A stretch of DNA of 64,000 bases from Streptomyces viridochromogenes. Its GTDB lineage: Bacteria > Actinomycetota > Actinomycetes > Streptomycetales > Streptomycetaceae. Positions 8,765-18,014 of the stretch are shown here, one piece after another. The notes under the pieces are model-generated. The model was not told the origin of the DNA and made no database searches. It saw nothing but the letters and a program-made list of their open reading frames with translations. The stretch is taken from NCBI RefSeq assembly GCF_001270495.1, contig NZ_LGUR01000193.1, forward strand, positions 1-64,000. Direction: 5' to 3'. Numbering within the stretch: the first letter of the stretch is position 1; each line of letters starts with the position of its first letter. A program made the translations under genes and the position numbers.

Positions 8765-8944
8765 CCCGTTGCTCCTTGCGCGGCTCGGGTCCGGTGCGAC
8801 GGACCGCAGGGAGGTGGGGGGGCGGCCGAGCCACGCACGTTACTTCGGAGTACGGCCCTTGCGCGAGGGTTTCACCAAACTGAGCGGTCGGTATGCGCTT
8901 TCTCCACCGAACCGTGTCTGACCTGGTGTGTTACCGGCGTTAAC

Positions 8945-9457
8945 TCAGACTTTTGAGCCCGCTGTACCCGGCTGCCCGAGGTGCGCGCGCCGATAACGGA
9001 CTCCGGGCCGGCCAGCCACAGCGATGTCCTCCACGAAGGTGAAGGAGTTCCGCTCCAGGACGGCCCGGGAGGCCGGGTTGTCCAGCGTGGTGACGGCGAC
9101 CAGGGACGTCAGCCCGTACGCCGTGCCGGCCACCCGGCACACCTCCGCCACCGCCGCCGTGGCGACACCCCTGCCCGCCGCCTGCTCCCCGACGCGGTAC
9201 CCGAGCTCAGCCGAACCGTCCTCGACGTCGATCAGGTTGACCCGTCCGAGGATGGTCCCCTCGCCGTCCGTCACCAGGTGGAAGTGGCAGATCCCGTCGT
9301 CCTGTTCGGCCAGCCGGGCCTGGTGCAGGGCGTCGAACTCGGCGAAATACGCGTCCCCGCGATCGGGGATGGATCGGGCGAAGTACGCCCGGTTCTCCAG
9401 CTCGAAGGCCAGCAGAGCCTCCGCGTGATCGGCCCGCAGCCGCTCCAGCTTCACCAT
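8945..9457 (-). CDS. GNAT family N-acetyltransferase
   Basis: The 170-residue protein fits the RimJ/RimL-like GNAT group. It has an N-terminal LRADHAEALLAFE helix, the strand pair FHLVTDGEGTILGRVNLIDVE, the acetyl-CoA loop GYRVGEQAAGRGVATAAV (about residues 93-110), and the C-terminal NPASRAVLERNSFTFVE. It would move an acetyl group from acetyl-CoA to an amine; the substrate is unknown. The ATG at 9457 has no ribosome-binding site, but a TATCCT hexamer lies 7 bases upstream, which suggests a leaderless transcript. Confidence 0.88.
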   Translation of the reverse strand: MVKLERLRADHAEALLAFELENRAYFARSIPDRGDAYFAEFDALHQARLAEQDDGICHFHLVTDGEGTILGRVNLIDVEDGSAELGYRVGEQAAGRGVATAAVAEVCRVAGTAYGLTSLVAVTTLDNPASRAVLERNSFTFVEDIAVAGRPGVRYRRAHLGQPGTAGSKV

Positions 9458-9464
9458 GTGCCAC

Positions 9465-9470
9465 AGGATA
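9465..9470 (-). promoter_or_regulatory. -10 box for a leaderless GNAT transcript
   Basis: TATCCT on the minus strand ends 7 bases before the ATG. This spacing puts transcription initiation at or next to the start codon, which is common in Streptomyces genes without a Shine-Dalgarno sequence. Confidence 0.45.
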
Positions 9471-9542
9471 GGGACCCGGAAACACGGGGCGCGGGGCGCG
9501 GGGCGAGGAAACTGATCCGCCCGGCAGATCGTCTTGGCAAGC

Positions 9543-10511
9543 GTGACGTCGAAGGTGCGGGCAGCGGCGACCCGGTGGGCGGCGCGGTGGGCGGCCCGGG
9601 GGCGGGTGCTCGCCGCGCTCGCCGTGCTCACGGCAGGGTTGCTGGCGGGCCACCGGGCCGTGCCCAACTCCGTGGGACGCGTGGGGAGTCTGCTGGAAGC
9701 CTTCCTGCCCTGGCTCGGCGCCGTGGTCGTGGTACTGCTCGGCCTCGCCCTGCTGCGTCGTTCCGCCGTCGCGCTGGTGGCCCTGCTCCTGCCGGTGGCG
9801 GCCTGGACGTACCTCTTCGGCGGGCTGCTGCTGCCCGCGCCGGAGCCGGGCGCGCGCGAGCTGGTCGTGGTGCAGCACAACGTCAGCGACGAGAACGGCG
9901 ACCCGGCGGGCACGGCCCGCGCCCTGGCCGACGCCGAGCCCGATCTCGTCGCGCTGGAGGAGCTGGTGCCCCGGGCGCTGCCGGTCTATGAGGAGATGCT
10001 CGCCGCGGACTTCCCGTACCACGTGGTGCGGGGGACCGTCGGGCTCTGGTCGAAGCATCCGCTGACCGGCGCCGGGCTCGTCGACATCAAGCCCCGGGGG
10101 ATCACGGAGGACTGGAGTCGCGGGCTGCGGGCCGTGGTTCACACGCCGTACGGCGATGTCGCGGCCTATGTCGCGCATCTGCCCTCGGTCCGCGTCGGGG
10201 CGGGCGGGCTGGCGTCCTCCCGGCGCGACGAGAGCGCCGGTCTGCTGGGTGAGGCCATCGCCGCCGAGCGGCTGCGAACCGTGATCCTGCTGGGCGACCT
10301 CAACGCCACGGTCGACGACCGCGGGCTGGCCCCGCTGACCTCACGGATGAACGTGGCGGAACGGGGCTTCGCCCTCAGCTTCCCCGCTGCCCTGCCGCTG
10401 GCCCGGATCGACCAGGTCATGGCCCGCTCGGCGGCGGTCGCTCACATCCGTACCCTGCCCGCCACCGGCAGCGACCATCTGCCGGTCGCCGCCCGCGTCA
10501 CACTGGGGTGA
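9543..10511 (+). CDS. Membrane-anchored endonuclease/exonuclease/phosphatase (EEP) family protein
   Basis: The protein is about 322 residues. Three N-terminal membrane segments (about 20-40, 54-73, 75-95) are followed by an EEP domain. EEP hallmarks are visible: QHNVSDENGDP (metal-binding Asn), DAEPDLVALEEL with the catalytic Glu, VAYVAHLPS, LLGDLNAT with the Asp-x-Asn metal pair, and the terminal GSDHLPVAARV His. The catalytic set therefore looks complete. The substrate could be DNA, a lipid headgroup or a phosphoester outside the membrane. The start is GTG 9543 or TTG 9534; neither has a clear ribosome-binding site. It diverges from the GNAT gene. Confidence 0.87.
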   Translation: MTSKVRAAATRWAARWAARGRVLAALAVLTAGLLAGHRAVPNSVGRVGSLLEAFLPWLGAVVVVLLGLALLRRSAVALVALLLPVAAWTYLFGGLLLPAPEPGARELVVVQHNVSDENGDPAGTARALADAEPDLVALEELVPRALPVYEEMLAADFPYHVVRGTVGLWSKHPLTGAGLVDIKPRGITEDWSRGLRAVVHTPYGDVAAYVAHLPSVRVGAGGLASSRRDESAGLLGEAIAAERLRTVILLGDLNATVDDRGLAPLTSRMNVAERGFALSFPAALPLARIDQVMARSAAVAHIRTLPATGSDHLPVAARVTLG

Positions 10512-10813
10512 GGCGCCAGGCAGCCCGGAACCCGGCCGGCGACCGGCCTCGCCGGCCGCCCCGGAGTACGCCCTCGCCGCCCCGGATTCGCCTTCGGGGC
10601 AGCGGCGTTCGCGTTGGCCGTACAAGGCCGCGTCCTGTCCGAGGATGTGCCCCGGCGGCCTCGCGCGCCTCGGCGGTCGGCGCCGTCGGCAAGGGCTGAG
10701 CTCGTCCTCGGTCGTCGCTGAAAGCCCACCCGCGGGCCGTTCTCCTCGATCGCCGGGCCATTCCCCCGTAGCGCCGCGACCCGCGCTCGGGAAGTGCTCG
10801 TACGGACGCCGGA
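10512..10813. other. Intergenic stretch between convergent genes, with one hairpin
   Basis: I see no credible gene in these 302 bases. A perfect 9-bp inverted repeat (10534-10542 and 10549-10557, loop CCGGCC) sits 23 bases after the EEP gene stop and probably terminates it. Confidence 0.6.
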
Positions 10814-12316
10814 TCAGTTCTCCTCAAGTACCGGGAACCGTCTCGGCGCCAGCAGCAACAGCACCAGGAAAGCCAGCGCCGCCGCCGCGGCCGCCCCCAG
10901 ATACACGGCGTGCACCGCGTCGGCGATGGCCCGCCTGGTGGCTTCCGGTGCCGTGCCGCCCGAATCCAGCGCGCGCGTCACCGAGTCCAGGTCGCCCGCG
11001 CCGCCGAGCCGCGAGGCCAGCACCCCGTTCGCGACCGCGCCGAAGAGCGCCGCGCCCATCGTCTGGCCCGTCTGCCGGCAGAACAGCACCGACGCGGTCG
11101 TCGTGCCGCGCTCCGACCAGCCCACCGTCGACTGCACGCCCACGATCAGCGGCAGTTGGAACAACCCCAGCGCCGCCCCCAGCAGCAGCATCAGCAGCGT
11201 CGGCTGCCACGCCTGCCCGGGATACGGCAGGAACGGAAACGCCAGCAGGATCAGCGACGCCGTCCCGATCCCCAGCATCGCCGTATTGCGGAAGCCGATC
11301 CTCCGGTACACGTGCTGACTGAACGCCGCCGACACCGGCCAGCTCAACGTCCAGACGGACAGCACGAATCCGGCCGCCACCGGGGCCAGGCCGAGGACCG
11401 ACTGGGCGTACGTCGGCAGGAACACCGTCGGTGCCACCATCAGCAACCCCAGGGCGCCGAGGGCCAGGTTCACCGCCGCGATCGTCCGGCGCCGCCACAC
11501 CCACCCGGGGATGATCGGGTCGGCCGCCCGGCGCTCCACGACCACCACGACCACCACCAGCGCGAGTCCCGTACCGAACAAGGCGATCGACGGCCCCGAC
11601 AGCCACGGCCACGCCACCCCGCCCTGCACCAGTGCCGTCAGCAGCACGCCCCCGCACGCGAACACCGCCAGGGCGCCCGCCCAGTCGACACGCGCGCGCG
11701 TACCCGTCACTTCGCGCTCGGGCTCGTGCAGGTGCCGCACGATCAGCCACAACGCCACCGCCCCTATGGGCAGGTTGATGAGGAAGATCCAGCGCCAGTC
11801 CGCGTAGGCCGCCAGGACGCCGCCCACCCCCGGGCCAGCCACCGCCGACACGGCCCACACCGTGGACAACTTGGACTGGATCCTGGGGCGTTCCTCCAGC
11901 GGGTACAGGTCGGCGGCCAGCGTCTGCACCGTCCCCTGAAGGGCCCCGCCGCCCAGCCCCTGCACGATCCGGAACGCGATCAGCGCCGCCATGTTCCAGG
12001 CCGCCGCGCACAGCAGCGACCCCAGCAGGAACAGCGCCGCGCCCGCGACCAGCACCGGCTTGCGGCCGAAGGTGTCGGAGAGCTTGCCGTAGACCGGGAG
12101 GGTCACCGTCACGGCGAGCAGGTAGCCGGAGAAGAGCCAGGAGAAGACTGAGAACCCGCCCAGGTCGCCCACGATCTGCGGTACGGCCGTGGAGACGATG
12201 GTGGCGTCGAGCGCGGCCAGGGCCATCGCGAGCATCAGGGCCGCGACCACGGCTCCGCGCTTGTCGGTTCCGGTGCGCCGTGCGGTGTCGCGTATCGCGG
12301 GTCTCGTACTGCCCAC
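10814..12316 (-). CDS. MFS drug-efflux transporter, DHA2 (14-span) family
   Basis: The 500-residue protein has about 14 hydrophobic segments. MFS motif A (GKLSDTFGRKPV) lies between spans 2 and 3. Asp in span 1 (LAALDATIVSTAVPQI) and motif C (AGPGVGGVLA) are typical of proton-driven drug:H+ antiporters. It should export hydrophobic compounds across the plasma membrane. The GTG at 12316 is chosen because AGGAGAGG lies 6 bases upstream; the ATG at 12337 would place that site inside the gene. It is divergent from the ABC exporter operon with a 412-base shared control region, so co-regulation by a stress signal is possible. Confidence 0.92.
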   Translation of the reverse strand: MGSTRPAIRDTARRTGTDKRGAVVAALMLAMALAALDATIVSTAVPQIVGDLGGFSVFSWLFSGYLLAVTVTLPVYGKLSDTFGRKPVLVAGAALFLLGSLLCAAAWNMAALIAFRIVQGLGGGALQGTVQTLAADLYPLEERPRIQSKLSTVWAVSAVAGPGVGGVLAAYADWRWIFLINLPIGAVALWLIVRHLHEPEREVTGTRARVDWAGALAVFACGGVLLTALVQGGVAWPWLSGPSIALFGTGLALVVVVVVVERRAADPIIPGWVWRRRTIAAVNLALGALGLLMVAPTVFLPTYAQSVLGLAPVAAGFVLSVWTLSWPVSAAFSQHVYRRIGFRNTAMLGIGTASLILLAFPFLPYPGQAWQPTLLMLLLGAALGLFQLPLIVGVQSTVGWSERGTTTASVLFCRQTGQTMGAALFGAVANGVLASRLGGAGDLDSVTRALDSGGTAPEATRRAIADAVHAVYLGAAAAAALAFLVLLLLAPRRFPVLEEN

Positions 12317-12728
12317 CGGGTTCCTCTCCTGATGCATTCCCCTTGCAGCTATCTGCCGCCGGACAGCTTCCCACTTGACCCTGACGTCGCGGGAGGGTGG
12401 AGCCTGGATGGGCCGCAGGGTGGAGACAACCCCGAGGTGCGCTCCACCGAAGGGTGGACTGCCCCTAGGGGTACCTCCGTACTAGGTCTCGGGGAGGGTT
12501 GGTACCGCCGGAGGACGAGACACCAGGGGGCCGTCCTTAACCTGGCTTTATGCCGCTGGGGGGCGGCAGGCCGAACCGACGGGGGTGGGGTTTTCCCCCG
12601 TACAAGACGGGGCTCGGCACCAGCGCGCCGGACCCCTGTCCGGAGCCAGACTCAACGACGTACCCAGTCATCGACGTACCGGCACACGGCTTCGTACGTC
12701 CATCGACGACCGACTTAGGAGACATACC
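12317..12728. promoter_or_regulatory. Divergent control region with repeated GGTGGA motifs and dyads
   Basis: This 412-base gap between the efflux-pump gene and the ABC exporter genes holds no gene I can support. It contains AGGGTGGAG at 12394-12402 and 12417-12425, a dyad TCCACC-N4-GGTGGA at 12443-12458, and the palindrome CCCCTAGGGG at 12462-12471. TTGACC (12375-12380) could be a -35 hexamer. AGGAG at 12717-12721 is the ribosome-binding site of the next gene. The clustered dyads look like an operator, but no regulator is encoded alongside. Confidence 0.45.
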
Positions 12729-13517
12729 GTGACATCGGCTGTGACCATTCCCAGGCACGGGGGCACTGGAGGGCGTACGGCCGTTGCCGCGCGGGCGCGG
12801 CAGGTCGTCAAGGCGTACGGGTCGGGGGAGACCCGTGTCGTCGCTCTCGACCATGTCGACGTGGACATCGCGCGTGGCCAGTTCACCGCGATCATGGGCC
12901 CGTCGGGGTCCGGCAAGTCCACCCTGATGCACTGCCTCGCCGGACTCGACACCGTCAGCAGCGGCCAGATCCATCTCGACGAGACCGAGATCACCGGGCT
13001 GAAGGACAAGAAGCTCACGCAGCTGCGCCGGGACCGGATCGGCTTCATCTTCCAGGCGTTCAACCTGCTGCCGACGCTCAACGCCCTTGAGAACATCACG
13101 CTGCCCATGGACATCGCGGGCCGCAAGCCCGACAAGCAGTGGCTCGGGCGCGTGGTCGACACAGTCGGCCTTTCCGACCGGCTCAAGCACCGGCCCACCC
13201 AGCTCTCCGGCGGTCAGCAGCAGCGCGTCGCCGTCGCCCGCGCCCTGGCCGCGCGACCCGAGATCATCTTCGGCGACGAGCCGACCGGCAACCTCGACTC
13301 GCGCGCGGGCGCCGAGGTACTGGGCTTCCTGCGCCGCTCCGTCGACGAGCTCGGGCAGACCATCGTGATGGTCACCCACGACCCCGTCGCCGCCTCGTAC
13401 GCGGACCGGGTGCTGTACCTCGCCGACGGGCGCATCGTCGACGAGATGTACAAGCCCACCGCCGACGCCGTCCTGGACCGCATGAAGGACTTCGACGCCC
13501 GGGGGCGTACGTCATGA
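12729..13517 (+). CDS. ABC transporter ATP-binding protein (MacB/LolD type)
   Basis: The 262-residue ATPase has Walker A GPSGSGKST, the Q-loop in GFIFQAFNLLPT, the signature LSGGQQQR, Walker B IIFGDEPTG, and the H-loop VMVTHDP. It belongs to the MacB/LolD group, which pairs with FtsX-type permeases to move peptides, lipoproteins or lipid-active drugs out of the membrane. GTG 12729 has AGGAG 7 bases upstream. Its stop overlaps the permease ATG (ATGA). It is strongly similar to the second ATPase at 56041-56811, including the C-terminal RIVDEMYKPTAD motif. Confidence 0.94.
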   Translation: MTSAVTIPRHGGTGGRTAVAARARQVVKAYGSGETRVVALDHVDVDIARGQFTAIMGPSGSGKSTLMHCLAGLDTVSSGQIHLDETEITGLKDKKLTQLRRDRIGFIFQAFNLLPTLNALENITLPMDIAGRKPDKQWLGRVVDTVGLSDRLKHRPTQLSGGQQQRVAVARALAARPEIIFGDEPTGNLDSRAGAEVLGFLRRSVDELGQTIVMVTHDPVAASYADRVLYLADGRIVDEMYKPTADAVLDRMKDFDARGRTS

Positions 13518-16084
13518 CCGTCCTGAAGACCTCGATGCGCAACTTCTTCGCGCACAAGGGACGCATGGCCCTGTCGGCCGTGGCCGTCCTGCTGTCGGTG
13601 GCCTTCGTGAGCGGCACCCTCGTGTTCACCGACACGATGAACACCACCTTCGACAAGCTCTTCGCCGTCACCTCCTCCGACGTCACCGTCAGCCCCAGGA
13701 CGGCGGAGGACGAGGACGACGGGGGCGGCACGGGCCGGCCGGTGTCGCTGCCCGCCTCCACCGTCGAGCAGGTCGCGGCCGTCGACGGCGTCAAGCAGGC
13801 GGAGGGCGCGGTCGGCTCGATGAGCGTGACCGTCGTCAACTCCGAGAACGAGAACATGGGTTCCTCCACCGGCGCGCCCACCATCGCCGGCAACTGGACC
13901 CGGAACGACCTGAAGTCCATGGACATCACCTCCGGGCACGCCCCGCGCGGGCCCACCGAGGTCATGGTCGACGCGGACACCGCCGACAAGCACGACCTGA
14001 AGCTCGGCGACGAACTGCGCACCATCGCCGCCACCGGTGACATCCGCGCGCGGATCGTCGGCATCGCCTCCTGGAAGGTGACCAACCCGGGCGCGGCCGT
14101 CGTCTACTTCGACACCGAGACCGCCCAGCGCACCCTGCTCGGCGCCACCGGACGCTTCACGCAGGTCTCCGTCACCGCGGCGGACGGCGTGAGCGACGCG
14201 AAGCTCAAGCAGGACATCGCGCGGGCCCTGGACGGCTCGTACAAGATCCAGACGGCCAAGGAGACCGCCGACGAGAACCGCAAGGACGTCGGCGAGTTCA
14301 TGGACATCATCAAGTACGCCATGCTCGGCTTCGCCGGGATCGCGTTCCTGGTCGGCATCTTCCTGATCATCAACACCTTCTCGATGCTGGTCGCCCAGCG
14401 CACCCGCGAGATCGGCCTGATGCGGGCCATCGGCTCCTCGCGCCGGCAGGTCAACCGGTCCGTGCTGGTGGAGGCGCTGCTGCTCGGCTTCATCGGCTCC
14501 GTGCTGGGCGTGGGCGCGGGCGTCGGTATCGCCGTCGGCCTGATGAAGCTGATGTCGATGGCCGGCATGAACCTCTCCACCGACGACCTGACGGTGAAGG
14601 TGACGACCCCGGTCATCGGCCTGATCCTCGGCGTCGTCGTCACCGTCCTCGCCGCCTACCTCCCCGCCCGCCGCGCCGGCAAGGTCTCACCGATGGCCGC
14701 ACTGCGCGACGCCGGTACCCCGGCCGACGGCAGGGCGAGCTGGATACGCGGCCTGATCGGCCTGGTCCTGACCGGCGCGGGCACCTTCGCCCTGTACGCC
14801 GCCGCCACGGCCGACAAGGCGAGCGACGGCGCGCTGCTGCTCGGCGGCGGCGTGGTGCTGACCCTGATCGGCTTCGTGGTCATCGGCCCGCTGCTCGCGG
14901 GCGGGGTGGTCCGGGTGATCAGCGCGGTCCTGCTGCGCGCCTTCGGACCCGTGGGCCGCATGGCCGAGCGCAACGCCCTGCGCAACCCGCGCCGTACCGG
15001 TGCCACGGGCGCCGCCCTGATGATCGGCCTCGCGCTGGTGGCCTGTCTGTCGGTGGTCGGCTCCTCGATGGTCGCCTCGGCGACGAGCGAGCTCGACAAG
15101 TCGGTGGGCGCCGACTACATCGTCATGACCCAGCAGCAGCGGATCGTGCCGCAGGCCGAGCAGGCCATGCGGCAGACGCCGGGCCTGGCCCACGTCACCC
15201 GCTACAAGGACATCGACGCCACCCTGACCTCGCCGGACGGCAAGACCGACGACACCGGGCTCACAGCCGCCGATCCGACGTACGCCCAGGACGTGCGCCG
15301 CACGACCACGCAGGGCACGCTCTCCGCCGCCTACGGCAAGGACGCCATGTCGGTCGGCACCGACTACGCCAAGGAGCACGGCGTGCGCGTCGGCGACACC
15401 ATCACCGTCGCCTTCAAGGAAGGCGAGACGGCGAAGCTGAAGGTGGCGGCCATCACGGACGACGACACCTCCATCGACCAGGGCGCTCGCTACATCAGCA
15501 TCGCCACGCTGGAGCGGTACGTCCCCGCCGACCGGATCCCGCAGAACGTGATCATGTTCGCCAAGGCGAAGGACGGCCAGGAGGAGGCGGCGTACGCGGC
15601 CCTGAAGAAGTCGCTGCACGACTACCCGCAGTACCAGGTCCGCGACCAGACCGACTACAAGCAGGAGCTGAAGGACCAGGTCGGCCAGCTCCTGAACATG
15701 GTCTACGGCCTGCTGGCCCTGGCGATCATCGTCGCGGTCCTGGGTGTGGTGAACACCCTGGCCCTGTCGGTGGTGGAACGCACCCGCGAGATCGGCCTGA
15801 TGCGCGCCATCGGCCTCTCCCGCCGCCAGCTGCGCCGCATGATCCGCATGGAGTCGGTGGTGATCGCCCTGTTCGGCGCCCTGCTGGGCCTCGGACTCGG
15901 GATGGGCTGGGGTGCGACGGCCCAGCAGCTGCTCGCCCTGGAGGGCCTGAACGTCCTCGACATCCCGTGGCCGACGATCATCGGGGTCTTCATCGGCTCG
16001 GCCTTCGTGGGCCTGTTCGCGGCACTGGTGCCGGCGTTCAGGGCGGGCCGGATGAACGTACTGAACGCGATCGCGACCGAGTAG
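13514..16084 (+). CDS. FtsX-like ABC transporter permease
   Basis: The 856-residue permease contains two FtsX modules. The first span (about residues 15-40) is followed by an extracytoplasmic domain of about 220 residues and a three-helix block with RTREIGLMRAIGSSRRQV. A second extracytoplasmic domain of about 230 residues and a last three-helix block with RTREIGLMRAIGLSRRQL complete it. The duplicated coupling motif is diagnostic. It forms the membrane part of the exporter with the preceding ATPase and is translationally coupled to it. The substrate is unknown; relatives export antimicrobial peptides or lipids. A hairpin terminator follows. Confidence 0.93.
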   Translation: MTVLKTSMRNFFAHKGRMALSAVAVLLSVAFVSGTLVFTDTMNTTFDKLFAVTSSDVTVSPRTAEDEDDGGGTGRPVSLPASTVEQVAAVDGVKQAEGAVGSMSVTVVNSENENMGSSTGAPTIAGNWTRNDLKSMDITSGHAPRGPTEVMVDADTADKHDLKLGDELRTIAATGDIRARIVGIASWKVTNPGAAVVYFDTETAQRTLLGATGRFTQVSVTAADGVSDAKLKQDIARALDGSYKIQTAKETADENRKDVGEFMDIIKYAMLGFAGIAFLVGIFLIINTFSMLVAQRTREIGLMRAIGSSRRQVNRSVLVEALLLGFIGSVLGVGAGVGIAVGLMKLMSMAGMNLSTDDLTVKVTTPVIGLILGVVVTVLAAYLPARRAGKVSPMAALRDAGTPADGRASWIRGLIGLVLTGAGTFALYAAATADKASDGALLLGGGVVLTLIGFVVIGPLLAGGVVRVISAVLLRAFGPVGRMAERNALRNPRRTGATGAALMIGLALVACLSVVGSSMVASATSELDKSVGADYIVMTQQQRIVPQAEQAMRQTPGLAHVTRYKDIDATLTSPDGKTDDTGLTAADPTYAQDVRRTTTQGTLSAAYGKDAMSVGTDYAKEHGVRVGDTITVAFKEGETAKLKVAAITDDDTSIDQGARYISIATLERYVPADRIPQNVIMFAKAKDGQEEAAYAALKKSLHDYPQYQVRDQTDYKQELKDQVGQLLNMVYGLLALAIIVAVLGVVNTLALSVVERTREIGLMRAIGLSRRQLRRMIRMESVVIALFGALLGLGLGMGWGATAQQLLALEGLNVLDIPWPTIIGVFIGSAFVGLFAALVPAFRAGRMNVLNAIATE

Positions 16085-16118
16085 CCGAGTAGCCACCGCA
16101 TACGGGGGTTGCGGGGGA

Positions 16119-16163
16119 CGGGCCCGGCCCGCGGAGGTTTCCACCTTCTGCGGACCGGGCCCG
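16119..16163 (+). terminator. GC-rich hairpin after the permease gene
   Basis: Bases 16119-16132 and 16150-16163 pair over 14 positions with one mismatch, around a 17-base loop. The following DUF2079 gene is convergent, so the hairpin may serve both strands. Confidence 0.75.
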
Positions 16164-16198
16164 AAGGCATGCGGTCCCCGAGTTCGTCGCCTATGTGC

Positions 16199-17653
16199 TC
16201 ATCCGGCGGTCCGCCGCTCCAGGAGTACGACCCCGTAGGCGGTGCCCTTGACGGTGTACCGGGCGTCGGGGTGAAGGTCCCGGGCGTAGCCCTCGACGTC
16301 GCGATAGCGGTTGCGGGAGTTGTCGAGGGCGATGAAGTCCGGGTCGATGCCGCGCGTGGTGCTGATCCAGAAGACCCGGCAGCGTGAGGTGAGCCGGCTG
16401 ATCGGAGCTATGTTCGCCTCGACGGAGGCGTTGTCGGGCACCTGGGCGAGGAGCCGCTCTATGGCGGTCACGCGCTCGGGCTTGCGATAGATCTCGCTCT
16501 CGGTCAGCGCGGCGAGCGGCAGTGAGGTGGTCAGCGCGACCGAGGCGGCCGCGACGGCGGCGGGCAGCTGCCGGACATACGACCGCACCCACTCGCGCGG
16601 GCTGTGCCGGGCGGTGTCGAGGGCGTCGACGAGGGCCAGGATGACGACGGGCATGAGGACGGCGCTGTAGTGCCAGTCCGTGCCCCAGTACTGCGAGTAC
16701 GAGGAGGCGAACCGCCAGCCGAGGGTGGGCAGGGCGACCAGCAGCAGGGGCGAGCGGATCGCGAGCAGCCCGGTGGTGGGGATGAGCAGCCAGCCGAGCG
16801 TGCGGAGCTTGGTGTCGAGGCCGTCGAAGGGGCCACCGCCGCCCGAGTCGCTCACCTTGTTCCAGTAGTCGTAGGTTCCGCCGCTGTTGAAGCTCGGTAT
16901 GACCAGCAGGAGGGTGACCGCGACGGCCACCACGCCGAAGACGGCGACGCCGATCGCGTACCGGGCCGCACGCACGGAGTCGTGGCGGGCCCGCAGGGCG
17001 ACGACCAGCGCGATGGCGGCCAGCGTCATCCCCAGGTCTTCCTTCACGAGGACCAGGGGGAGCGCCCACAGCAGGGCCGCACGCCACCGCCGCGCGAGCA
17101 GCGCCTCCAGGCTGAACGCGATGAGCGGCACGGCGAAGCAGATCTCGTGGAAGTCGAAGTCGACGGCCTGCTGAAGCCCCCACGACAGCCCGTACGCCAC
17201 CCCGATGGCCAGCCCAGGGCGCCGCCCCAGCAGCCGGGCCGCGGCACGGGTGACCGGCACGGCGGAGAGGGCGAACAGCGCGGCCTGCGCGACGAGGAGG
17301 GTGACCGGGGAGGGAAACACCCGGTAGAGCGGAGCGAGCAGGGCCGTCACCGGGCTGAAGTGATCGCCCAGGATGTTGAACCCCGGCCCCTTGAGATCGG
17401 CGACGGGCGCCTGGAGGTGCGCGTACGCCCGGATGACCTGCTCGAAAATCCCGAGGTCCCAGGACCGCTGCCCCAGATGCCGGTAGCGCCCGACGGAGAC
17501 GATCGCGTAGCCGACGAAGAGCACGCCGGCGAGCAGCCATGGGTCCCGCCGGCCGGCGCCGGGCCGAGGGTGCGCTTCCGGGCGCGTGGCGGGCGCCGGT
17601 ATGTGGGGGTCCGAGGACGTGTTCGGCGTCGCGGAGGTGGCAGGGGTGGGCAT
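16199..17653 (-). CDS. DUF2079 polytopic membrane protein
   Basis: The 484-residue protein has an N-terminal Pro/Ala-rich cytoplasmic tail of about 35 residues and roughly ten hydrophobic segments. Family features are RSWDLGIFEQVIRAYAH, FNILGDHFSPVTALLAPLY with its Asp-His pair in the first outside loop, and FDFHEICFAVPLIAF. The layout resembles GT-C glycosyltransferases that use lipid-linked sugars, but no activity is established for DUF2079. The C-terminal 90 residues are soluble. No operon partner is obvious; mfd is divergent. Confidence 0.88.
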   Translation of the reverse strand: MPTPATSATPNTSSDPHIPAPATRPEAHPRPGAGRRDPWLLAGVLFVGYAIVSVGRYRHLGQRSWDLGIFEQVIRAYAHLQAPVADLKGPGFNILGDHFSPVTALLAPLYRVFPSPVTLLVAQAALFALSAVPVTRAAARLLGRRPGLAIGVAYGLSWGLQQAVDFDFHEICFAVPLIAFSLEALLARRWRAALLWALPLVLVKEDLGMTLAAIALVVALRARHDSVRAARYAIGVAVFGVVAVAVTLLLVIPSFNSGGTYDYWNKVSDSGGGGPFDGLDTKLRTLGWLLIPTTGLLAIRSPLLLVALPTLGWRFASSYSQYWGTDWHYSAVLMPVVILALVDALDTARHSPREWVRSYVRQLPAAVAAASVALTTSLPLAALTESEIYRKPERVTAIERLLAQVPDNASVEANIAPISRLTSRCRVFWISTTRGIDPDFIALDNSRNRYRDVEGYARDLHPDARYTVKGTAYGVVLLERRTAG

Positions 17654-17703
17654 GGAGGGACCTTACGCGGTGCGGGGCTCGGGGCCGCTTTCCGGTGCCG
17701 GGT

Positions 17704-17802
17704 CAGGCGATTTCGACCGGTCCGGTGTTTGAGGTGGAGGCCTGCCACGTTCCGGCGCCGGCCCAGGCATTTTCAGCCCGTCCGGCGTTTGAGGACGAGG
17801 CC
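17704..17802. repeat. Two copies of a Streptomyces intergenic repeat, 60 bp apart
   Basis: Copy 2 (17764-17802) contains GTCCGGCGTTTGAGGACGAG; copy 1 (17704-17742) is a diverged version with GTCCGGTGTTTGAGG. The same core recurs at about 63104-63123 in this window. Such segments are dispersed in many Streptomyces chromosomes. They lie between the divergent DUF2079 and mfd genes. Confidence 0.85.
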
Positions 17803-17824
17803 CCTTAAGGGCCGATAGCGGGGT

Positions 17825-17867
17825 CTGGGGCGGCAGCCCCAGCGGGGTCGAAGGGGCGGAGCCCCTT
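17825..17867. terminator. Two adjacent 7-bp hairpins next to the intergenic repeat
   Basis: CTGGGGC-GGCA-GCCCCAG (17825-17842) and AAGGGGC-GGA-GCCCCTT (17851-17867) are perfect small hairpins. They lie upstream of both flanking genes, so they belong to the repeat element rather than terminating a known gene. Beyond these and the repeats, 17654-18014 holds only the presumed promoters of the two divergent genes. Confidence 0.5.
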
Positions 17868-18014
17868 CACGACCACGTCAACGCCGGTCACCAGAGAACG
17901 CGCGTTATCCACAGGCCCGGCACCCGCCCGCGCAGCGACGTACGCTGGAAGCCCCCGGCCCGTCACACGCGTCGGGCCCTTCGTGTTGCCCACCCCGGAC
18001 GGAAGCGCCCCCGA

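Noticed and set aside
10498..10827. A 109-codon minus-strand frame in the gap between the EEP and MFS genes
   Set aside because: It is Arg-rich, overlaps both neighbours, and has no ribosome-binding site or family resemblance.
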